Assembly: GCF_001435095.1 (NCBI RefSeq)
Contig: NZ_AZFC01000016.1
Span: 62,001-126,000 of the forward strand
Origin: Levilactobacillus spicheri DSM 15429
GTDB lineage: Bacteria; Bacillota; Bacilli; Lactobacillales; Lactobacillaceae
Reading direction: 5' to 3'
Length of the DNA stretch: 64,000 nt
Below are positions 57,876 through 64,000 of this stretch, in pieces. The position numbers and the translations under genes were made by a program. Every line of letters begins with the position of its first letter. Position 1 is the stretch's first letter. Under the pieces are notes generated by a model that saw only the letters and a list, made by a program, of their open reading frames with translations, had not been told where the DNA came from and made no database searches.

Positions 57876-58607
57876 TCAATTCTCTTCTGCTTGTGTCGGG
57901 TTGGTTTGCGGACCCCCTGGATCGACGCTTACGTGTTCCGGAAGCTGCCAATCGATGGGCGTCTCGCCTAATGATGTCAGTGCGATGTTGGTCTTGGAAA
58001 ACGGCTTCGATCCGAAGAAGCCCCGGTTCGCGGACAACGGACTCGGATGGGCCGACTGCAAGACGATATTGGTCTTGGTGTCAATCAGGCTGATCTTCGA
58101 CCGGGCCGCGCGCCCCCAGAGGATAAAGACCACTGGTTCGGGCCGGGCGGAAAGCTTGGCGATGGCTGCGTCGGTCAAACGCTCCCACCCGTGTCCCTTA
58201 TGGGAGAAGGCGGCCCCATCGCGCACCGTTAGAACCGAGTTCAAGAGCAAGACGCCCTGATCGGCCCACTTTTTTAAGTAGCCGTGTTGCACGGGGGTAC
58301 ACCCCACGTCACTCTGTAGCTCCTTATAAATATTCACTAATGACGGCGGTAACTTGGTCCCGGGCAGCACGGAAAAACTACAGCCGTGCGCCTGGCCCGG
58401 ATTGTGGTACGGATCCTGTCCCAGGATCACAACTTTGACCTGACTAAACGGCGTCCAATCGAACGCGGTAAAGATGTGGTACATGTCCGGATCGATTCGG
58501 TAGTGTTGATATTCCTCCACCAAAAATTTCCGGAGCTCCTGATAATAATCCTGTTCAAATTCCGGTTCCAGGACCGGCCACCAATCATTATGAATAAACG
58601 GTTTCAT
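57876..58607 (-). CDS. ung: Uracil-DNA glycosylase
   Basis: 243 residues. Removes uracil from DNA. The catalytic Asp is in [15 protein letters not shown] (Asp65), the uracil-specific Asn in LLLNSVLTV and the minor-groove His in [15 protein letters not shown]. The start ATG 58607 follows GAGGTG; a longer in-frame start nine bases upstream overlaps it. With exoA it provides base-excision repair within this window. Confidence 0.96.
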   Translation of the reverse strand: MKPFIHNDWWPVLEPEFEQDYYQELRKFLVEEYQHYRIDPDMYHIFTAFDWTPFSQVKVVILGQDPYHNPGQAHGCSFSVLPGTKLPPSLVNIYKELQSDVGCTPVQHGYLKKWADQGVLLLNSVLTVRDGAAFSHKGHGWERLTDAAIAKLSARPEPVVFILWGRAARSKISLIDTKTNIVLQSAHPSPLSANRGFFGSKPFSKTNIALTSLGETPIDWQLPEHVSVDPGGPQTNPTQAEEN

Positions 58608-58720
58608 TCCCAACACCTCACGCTTTATTCTATCATATTGTTTTCAGAAATGATATTATCGTTTGTTGCGGAGGAAACATGGTAAAATGAAGAAAATGTC
58701 TCAAGGGGGTGTCCCGTCTC

Positions 58721-59272
58721 ATGCGTCAACTGTATCTCAATCAAGCCGCACTATCGGCCCGCGCGACCACGGTCATCCGGGATGCCGATAATCAATCCCG
58801 CTACCTGCTGGTCGGCAAGTGGGGGTTACGGGCGGACGTCCTGACCGTCTACCTGATTGACGGGTCCCTGGAGGCCGAGGTCCGGCAGGAATCGTTGGGG
58901 TTACTCCCCCGCTTCCGCCTAATCTACCACCGACAAACGGTCGGCCGCGTCAACAAAACGTTCGGCCTGATTCGCGAAGTGCTCTTCATTCGGGGGCTCA
59001 ACTGGGTGGTCATGGGGACCCTCACCACCGGTGGTTTTCGCATCTACCACGGGCGGGCACTGATTGCTACCATCCAACGGGTCGACCAGCGTGACCAGAC
59101 TTTAGTTCTGACCGTCGACCAGCCCGACCACGAGGCGCTGGTCGTCTGCCTGGCAGCGATTCTCGACCGGTGGGCCAAGCGTCCGCAGCACAGCCTCAGC
59201 CCATTGAAACACCGGGGCTGGACCCCCGGCTTATCCGGCGAGGTCGCCCCATTTCAAACACATCATGATTAA
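58721..59272 (+). CDS. LURP-one-related (tubby-like) protein
   Basis: 183 residues. A 12-stranded beta-barrel is suggested by alternating hydrophobic strands (YLLVGKWGLRADVLTVYLID, then NWVVMGTLTTGGFRIY). This matches the LOR/YxjI family of phospholipid-scramblase-like proteins, whose role in bacteria is unknown. AAGGGGG precedes the start; the ATG at 58721 is preferred over a GTG that overlaps the site. An extended -10 (TGG TAAAAT) is near 58681. Confidence 0.75.
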   Translation: MRQLYLNQAALSARATTVIRDADNQSRYLLVGKWGLRADVLTVYLIDGSLEAEVRQESLGLLPRFRLIYHRQTVGRVNKTFGLIREVLFIRGLNWVVMGTLTTGGFRIYHGRALIATIQRVDQRDQTLVLTVDQPDHEALVVCLAAILDRWAKRPQHSLSPLKHRGWTPGLSGEVAPFQTHHD

Positions 59273-59274
59273 AA

Positions 59275-59315
59275 AAAGCGTCCGGGACGAGTTGCTGTCC
59301 CGGACGCTTTTTCAG
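59275..59315. terminator. Bidirectional intrinsic terminator
   Basis: AAAAAGCGTCCGGGAC pairs perfectly with GTCCCGGACGCTTTTT around a short loop, between the convergent LURP-one and smpB genes. Confidence 0.93.
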
Positions 59316-59379
59316 TTCTGGCGTTTCACAACGGCTGGTTCCGTTGAATCGCGGCTCCTAGCTACGTTGCGGCGCCTTC

Positions 59380-59853
59380 TTAATAATGCTTCATGACCCG
59401 GGCGATTTGCCGGTCCTGTTCGCGGCGCTTCAGGGATTCACGCTTATCGTACTCGCGCTTCCCATGGGCGACCCCTAAGAGGACCTTGGCGAACCCGTGC
59501 TTCAGGTAGACCTTTAGCGGAATCAGGGTGACCCCTTTATCCTGGGTCGCTAAGCCCAACCGGGTAATCTGCTTCTTGTGCAGTAGGAGCTTGCGGTTTC
59601 GTAACGGGTCGTGGTTGAAGCGGTTCCCCTGAACGTACTCACTGATGTGGACGTTCATCAACCAGGCCTCCCCGTTGCGAATCTGGGCAAACCCATCCTG
59701 CAGGTTGATTCGGCGTTCCCGAATCGATTTGATTTCAGTTCCGGTCAACACTAACCCGGCCTCGACCGTGTCGGTCACGGCATAATCATGACGGGCCTTG
59801 CGGTTTTGAGCTAGGAGGTTGTCCGGCGTTTTCTTGGATTTACTTTTAGCCAA
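59380..59853 (-). CDS. smpB: SsrA-binding protein
   Basis: Binds tmRNA and places it in the stalled ribosome. 157 residues with the characteristic N-terminal NRKARHDY, then [26 protein letters not shown] and the basic C-tail [20 protein letters not shown]. It starts at TTG, seven bases after GAGGTG. It follows rnr by 15 bases and shares its transcript, the usual rnr-smpB order. Its RNA partner, ssrA, is elsewhere in the window (4462-4829). Confidence 0.97.
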   Translation of the reverse strand: MAKSKSKKTPDNLLAQNRKARHDYAVTDTVEAGLVLTGTEIKSIRERRINLQDGFAQIRNGEAWLMNVHISEYVQGNRFNHDPLRNRKLLLHKKQITRLGLATQDKGVTLIPLKVYLKHGFAKVLLGVAHGKREYDKRESLKRREQDRQIARVMKHY

Positions 59854-59868
59854 GTGTGTTCACCTCGC

Positions 59869-62292
59869 TTAGTGACGGCCACCGTTTTGGTTACCATTCC
59901 GGTGTTGACCGCCCCGTTGATTAGTGTTGCGGTGTTGGTTGCCGTTACCATTGTTGCTGCGGTGTTGGCCATTGCCCCCACCACGGTGGTTGCCGTTCCG
60001 GTTGCCACCGTTGCCGTGGTTGTTCCCGCCATTGCGGTTGCCGCCACCGTGCTGGTTGTTTCGGCCGTTGTTGCCGAAACGGCCCCCACGAGAGCGGTGT
60101 TCCCGGTGAGGCAAGAGGTCACTGACCGGCGCCTTTTCGGGATCCAATAAGTCAAAGTCGATTTCGCTTTGTTCCTTATCCACGTGCACGACCTTCACCC
60201 GAATCGCTTGACCGATTCGGTACGTCCGCCGCGTGTTGCGCCCAACCAAGGCCAGGTACTTCTCGACGTATTCGTAGTAGTCATCCTGCATCCGGCTAAT
60301 GTGGATCAGCCCTTCGATGGTGTTAGGCAGTTCAACGAACATCCCAAACTTCATCACGGAACTGACCACGGCATCGAACTCTTCACCCACGTGATCGGCC
60401 ATGTATTCAGCCATCTTCATGTCGTTGGTGTCCCGTTCGGCGTCGATCGCCCGCCGTTCCATTTCGGACGTGTGCGTGCCGATCTCTTCCAAGATTGGCC
60501 CAAACTTCTCCTTGGAATCCTGATTGATTCCGTGGTCGGCGTAGTAGTGGATCATCCGGTGCACCATGGTGTCAGGGTACCGCCGAATTGGGGAGGTAAA
60601 GTGGGTGTAGAATTGCGCACCCAACCCAAAGTGGCCCAGGGATTGGTCACTGTAACGGGCTTGCTTCAAGCTCCGCAGCATCATGACCGAGACCATGGCC
60701 TCTTCCGGCTTGCCAGCAACCTGCTTCAGGACCCCTTGCAGCATCTTTGGCCGCAAGTGGTTCGGGTCACCCTTCACGTTGATTCCAAAGGCGGTCAGGA
60801 ATTCGAAGAAACTCCGTACCCGGTCGCCATCTGGCGTTTCGTGGACCCGGTAAAGGAATGGGACCTTTGCCCGGAAGTAGTGTTCCGCCACGGTTTCGTT
60901 GGCGGCCAGCATGAAGGATTCGATCATCCGTTCTGCCAGGCCCCGCGTCCGTAAACGCACGTCAATGGCGTGGCCTTGGTCGTCACAGATGATTTCCGCT
61001 TCGCGGTCATCGAAGTCGATGGCTCCCCGGTTCTTCCGGTGCTTCAAGAGAACCCGGTGTAAGTCTCCCATGGTCTCAAACATTGGGACCAGGTTCTTGT
61101 AACGATCCATGGTCACGGGATCGTGGGCTTCCAGGATCTGGTTCACGGCCGTGTAGGTCATCCGCGCCTTGGAGCGCATCACGGATGGGTGGATGCGGTG
61201 CTTGACCACGTTCCCTTCCCCATCGATTTCCATTTCACAGCTCATGCATAACCGCAATTCGCCTTCGTTCAAGGAACAAATCCCGTTGGACAGCCGCCGT
61301 GGCAGCATTGGAATGACCCGGTCGGTCAGGTAGACACTGGTCCCCCGCTTATAGGCTTCCTTGTCGATGATGGAGTCTTCCTTGACGTAGTGGGACACGT
61401 CCGCGATGTGGACGCCTAGGTGGTAGTTCCCGTTAGGCAGCTTCCAGGCCGTGACCGCATCGTCCAAGTCTTTCGAGGACTCGCCGTCAATCGTGACCAG
61501 GTCTTGGTCGGTGACGTCTTCACGACCGGCCATTTCTTCGGGCAGCACGTGGTCCGGAATCTCGTCCGCGGCCTGCATGACCTCTTCGGGGAATTCAGCC
61601 GGAATATTGTGTTGGTAAACGATCTGCAGAATGTCGATACCGGGATCGTCCACGCTCCCGATGACCTGCTTGGCAATCCCCACCATGGCGTCCGGATGGG
61701 CGTCGTTCGGGTACTCGGTGATTTCAGCCGTCACCACTTCACCCGGCGTGGGGGTCAGCCCCACGTCGGTCACGTAAAACTTGTACTTCAGTAACTTCTT
61801 GTCGGTCAGGCGAACTTGACCCACGTAGCCGGCATCGTCGTCGGTCTGCAGGAATTCCCCCACGACCTGTTCGTAATGCCGCTCGGTGATCGCCACGACT
61901 TTCCCTTCCGGGCCCTTGCCCGAACGGGGGTCGCCGGCCCGCACGATTTCGATGTTGACCGTGTCGCCGTTCAACGCGCGCATGGTGTTGTCCGGCGCGA
62001 TGTAAGCGTCGGGTTCGATCTTATCGGGGTCGTATTGGACAAAGCCAAAGCCCTTGTCGTTGCCGTGGAACGTCCCGGTCAGGATCTTTTGACTCGGGTC
62101 CAACTGGAAGTGGCCCCGGTCGGTGACCTGGACCAGCCCATCGCGCTCTAATTGCGCGAGTTCTTGCACGATCAGCTTAAAGGCGGCTGAACCGTGGTAA
62201 TGTAAGGCATCCGAGATGCCTTCAACGGTATAGGTTTCATCCGCATGTGCGCGGAAAAACGCGGTTAAATCATTTTTTAAATTATCTTGCAC
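59869..62292 (-). CDS. rnr: Ribonuclease R
   Basis: 3'-5' exoribonuclease that degrades structured RNA and works with tmRNA in quality control. 807 residues: winged helix, two cold-shock domains (about 60-230), the RNB catalytic domain (about 260-590: DGESSKDLDDAV and GVHIADVSHYV with the acidic metal ligands), and S1 (about 630-715). The C-tail is unusual: about 75 residues of Gly/Asn/Arg/His (GGRFGNNGRNNQHGGGNRNG and so on). The start is GTG 62292, seven bases after GAGGA; a TTG further upstream in frame has no site. Confidence 0.95.
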   Translation of the reverse strand: MQDNLKNDLTAFFRAHADETYTVEGISDALHYHGSAAFKLIVQELAQLERDGLVQVTDRGHFQLDPSQKILTGTFHGNDKGFGFVQYDPDKIEPDAYIAPDNTMRALNGDTVNIEIVRAGDPRSGKGPEGKVVAITERHYEQVVGEFLQTDDDAGYVGQVRLTDKKLLKYKFYVTDVGLTPTPGEVVTAEITEYPNDAHPDAMVGIAKQVIGSVDDPGIDILQIVYQHNIPAEFPEEVMQAADEIPDHVLPEEMAGREDVTDQDLVTIDGESSKDLDDAVTAWKLPNGNYHLGVHIADVSHYVKEDSIIDKEAYKRGTSVYLTDRVIPMLPRRLSNGICSLNEGELRLCMSCEMEIDGEGNVVKHRIHPSVMRSKARMTYTAVNQILEAHDPVTMDRYKNLVPMFETMGDLHRVLLKHRKNRGAIDFDDREAEIICDDQGHAIDVRLRTRGLAERMIESFMLAANETVAEHYFRAKVPFLYRVHETPDGDRVRSFFEFLTAFGINVKGDPNHLRPKMLQGVLKQVAGKPEEAMVSVMMLRSLKQARYSDQSLGHFGLGAQFYTHFTSPIRRYPDTMVHRMIHYYADHGINQDSKEKFGPILEEIGTHTSEMERRAIDAERDTNDMKMAEYMADHVGEEFDAVVSSVMKFGMFVELPNTIEGLIHISRMQDDYYEYVEKYLALVGRNTRRTYRIGQAIRVKVVHVDKEQSEIDFDLLDPEKAPVSDLLPHREHRSRGGRFGNNGRNNQHGGGNRNGGNNHGNGGNRNGNHRGGGNGQHRSNNGNGNQHRNTNQRGGQHRNGNQNGGRH

Positions 62293-62305
62293 TATCGATT
62301 CCTCG

Positions 62306-63055
62306 TTATTTTTCAAAGATTGGGTGTAAAAACGCTAAGATATCCTCTTCCAACGCGTGATGGGCCGAGTTGACGGTCAGCACGTGGCCGGCGTTGGGAT
62401 ATTCATGAAAGTCAATTTGGTCCTGCGGGTAACCCGCTGCGAGCCACTGTCCCGAACGGGGATCGATCATCTGATCGGCCGTTCCCTGGGCAATGAACAC
62501 CGGTTGGTGCACCCGTTCAAGGTGCGTCGCCGTGGTGTCCGCAAACGCCTGAATCGCCGTGAGTTGCGCGGCCAAGTGGGCCTGCAACCACGCGAGCTTT
62601 TGCGTTTGGACCGTGCCAACAATACCCTGTTGTTGGTAAGTGGCCTGCGCCATCTGAATGAACGCAGTCGGGACGTTGGTCTGTCCCTTAAAAATGACGG
62701 GTGACGCAATCGTACCCCCGCCGACTAGGTCTGGATCTTCCATCAGCGCCCGGGTCGCGAACAACCCGCCCAACGAAAGACCGAAGATGGCAATCTGCCG
62801 ATACCCGCGATCCCGCAACTGCTGAATCGCCGCTTGGGTATCCTGCCACCATTTCTGGGGGGACCCGTCGCGTAAGATATCCGCCGGTTCCCCCGTGGCG
62901 TGCCCCGTGAAGATGGGCGCCAATACCGTATAGTTTTCGCTTTCTAATCGTCGCGCTAATAAGCGCATGTCGTTAGAACTACCCGAATAGGCGTGCAGCA
63001 AGATGACTGCGTGAGGACCCTGCTCGAAGAAGAGCGGGGTTGGTTTTCGAATCAT
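62306..63055 (-). CDS. Carboxylesterase, Est/EstB type
   Basis: 249-residue alpha/beta hydrolase. Oxyanion segment ILLHAYSGSSNDM, nucleophile elbow FGLSLGG (Ser about 100), Asp in GTADQMID and His in NAGHVLTVN. In Firmicutes this esterase is regularly placed between secG and rnr, as here. It is upstream of rnr by 13 bases and probably cotranscribed. The natural ester substrate is not known. Confidence 0.9.
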   Translation of the reverse strand: MIRKPTPLFFEQGPHAVILLHAYSGSSNDMRLLARRLESENYTVLAPIFTGHATGEPADILRDGSPQKWWQDTQAAIQQLRDRGYRQIAIFGLSLGGLFATRALMEDPDLVGGGTIASPVIFKGQTNVPTAFIQMAQATYQQQGIVGTVQTQKLAWLQAHLAAQLTAIQAFADTTATHLERVHQPVFIAQGTADQMIDPRSGQWLAAGYPQDQIDFHEYPNAGHVLTVNSAHHALEEDILAFLHPIFEK

Positions 63056-63129
63056 GTAAAACCACCACTTTCCGCTATCGAAATAGTCTGAATTAAGTTA
63101 GTTGACGGCGAAAAAACCGCCAATTTCAA

Positions 63130-63164
63130 TAAAAAGCCTCCTGTATAGAGTGGACAGGAGGCTT
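63130..63164 (-). terminator. Terminator of secG
   Basis: AAGCCTCCTGT pairs perfectly with ACAGGAGGCTT around a nine-base loop; the minus strand continues TTTTTATT. It lies seven bases after the secG stop. Confidence 0.85.
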
Positions 63165-63170
63165 AAATCT

Positions 63171-63407
63171 CTAATGTGAAGAAAGATATACTAAAGCCAT
63201 TGCCAGTGCAAAGAAAATCACACCTAAGACAACCGTGACCTTTTGCATGAACGCTTCAAACCCCCGGGGTTTTTGCTTCGCAAACAGGTCGTCCGCACCA
63301 CCGGATAAAGCGGACAGTGCGTCGTTCGTCTTAGCGGGCTGCATCATAACTGCGATAATGATCAGAACACTAACAATTAAAATACAGGTCATTAAAAAAT
63401 TATACAC
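63171..63407 (-). CDS. secG: Preprotein translocase subunit SecG
   Basis: 78-residue, two-helix membrane protein of the SecYEG channel. The first helix (MTCILIVSVLIIIAVMMQPA) ends in a conserved loop NDALSALSGGADDLFAKQK and the second (VTVVLGVIFFALAMALVYL) closes it. GGAGG precedes the start. It is the first gene of the secG-est-rnr-smpB order. Confidence 0.93.
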   Translation of the reverse strand: MYNFLMTCILIVSVLIIIAVMMQPAKTNDALSALSGGADDLFAKQKPRGFEAFMQKVTVVLGVIFFALAMALVYLSSH

Positions 63408-63494
63408 AAATTTGCCTCCTACCTATCGAATAGGTCTAACTATACTCTCCCTAATCTATCATAATCAGCGGCTTTTTACCAGCCCCAGCCCCGG

Positions 63495-64000
63495 TCAATC
63501 CTGAAAATGCGGCGGCAAAGTCGCTAATCGTCGTAATTCCTGCCGTACGTAAGCCCGGTTGTGCTGATAGGTCAATACGACCAAAATATCCCCGGCGCGA
63601 ATCAGGGTATCCCCATGCGGAATCACCTGACGTTCTCCCCGGTGAACACTGGTCAGTAACGCGTCTTTCGGCCAGGTAACGTCTCGCACCTGAACACCGG
63701 CCAAGGCCGAATCTTCGCCCACCGGGAACTCGACGCGGTCGCTAAGCCCCTGAGCACTCGGGTTGGCGGGCGTGACCATCTGCTCCAGCAACGCCTCATA
63801 GATGGGCGCACCGCCCAGCAAGTCGACGGTGATGTACGCGATGATCGACACCACTGCCAGGGGCAACAGGTGCCCCAGGCTCCCGACCATTTCGGTGATC
63901 AGCAGAATCGCGGTAAACGGGGCCTTGGAGATCCCGGCAAAATAGCCCGCCATGGCATAGATCATAAAATTAGCAATGTAAGCGACGGGTAACAGGCCCA
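63495..64000 (-). CDS. ClC-type chloride channel/antiporter, 5' part outside the window
   Basis: The visible 168 residues are the C-terminal end. The final ClC helices read GLLPVAYIANFMIYAMAGYF and APFTAILLITEMVG; a TrkA_C (RCK-C) regulatory domain follows (about 75 residues: LAGVQVRDVTWPKDALLTSV, then GDILVVLTYQHN). This ClC-TrkA_C fusion is common in lactobacilli. Being cut at the edge, nothing can be said about its start or promoter. Confidence 0.9.
   Translation of the reverse strand, partial: GLLPVAYIANFMIYAMAGYFAGISKAPFTAILLITEMVGSLGHLLPLAVVSIIAYITVDLLGGAPIYEALLEQMVTPANPSAQGLSDRVEFPVGEDSALAGVQVRDVTWPKDALLTSVHRGERQVIPHGDTLIRAGDILVVLTYQHNRAYVRQELRRLATLPPHFQD

Noticed and set aside
1-64000. 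CRISPR array, prophage, insertion sequence or replication origin
   Set aside because: No evenly spaced short repeats, transposase, integrase, phage structural gene or DnaA-box cluster was found in the window.

Overview
This is a GC-rich, low-AT chromosomal window from a member of the Lactobacillaceae, most plausibly a high-GC Levilactobacillus-type heterofermenter. That placement is an inference from gene content and not from any search. The support is a tmRNA with the tag AKNNNNSYALAA, a LacS-type symporter with a fused EIIA domain, a ppx-ppk-ppx polyphosphate operon, the cdaA-cdaR-glmM operon, a secG-esterase-rnr-smpB run, and extreme GC3 in most genes. Both edges cut genes: a GlcU-type sugar transporter on the left and a ClC channel on the right.

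Layout. 1-4.9 kb: sugar transporter, rRNA methyltransferase, a two-component system and ssrA. 5-12 kb: a conserved hypothetical gene, a short MutS2-like ATPase behind a tiny leader ORF, and a UgpCAEB-like ABC importer operon. 12-20 kb: a secreted protein, a WYL regulator, then an alpha-galactoside operon (AraC regulator, acetyltransferase, GH36 alpha-galactosidase, LacS-type symporter) with a perfect cre box and candidate activator repeats at its promoter. 20-33 kb: phosphoesterase, GT8, a YtrA-type GntR/ABC operon, alpha/beta hydrolase, acetyltransferases, fumarase, an AP2-domain protein, small membrane and stress proteins (OsmC, MarR) and LicD. 33-39 kb: polyphosphate operon. 39-49 kb: cell-envelope and amino-sugar genes (TagH, a glucosaminidase-domain protein, NagB, GlmS, GlmM, CdaR, CdaA). 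NagB and GlmS, which catalyse opposing directions, both carry NagR/dre-like boxes. 49-64 kb: DUF1361, NhaP, MurB, two DNA-repair/exonuclease genes, TsaE-GNAT, Pta, Ung, SmpB, RNase R, esterase, SecG and ClC.

The most unusual content is non-coding. Family 1 is a roughly 100-150 nt intergenic element present as five full copies and several truncated ones. It folds into a closing stem plus two two-tier hairpins, and the stems differ between copies yet stay complementary (compensatory changes), while short boxes (TGGGCAC, AATTTCAC) stay fixed. Family 2 is an element of about 165 nt closed by TGGGACAAAAG/CTTTTGTCCCA, with two full and two internally deleted copies. Two candidate small RNAs have near-consensus promoters and their own terminators; one (39.07-39.16 kb, minus strand) carries a cre box in its promoter and a UC-rich single-stranded stretch. 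Three coding regions too short for ordinary gene calling are also supported by strong ribosome binding sites.

All calls come from reading the sequence. Family names rest on recognised motifs, and no database or folding program was run.
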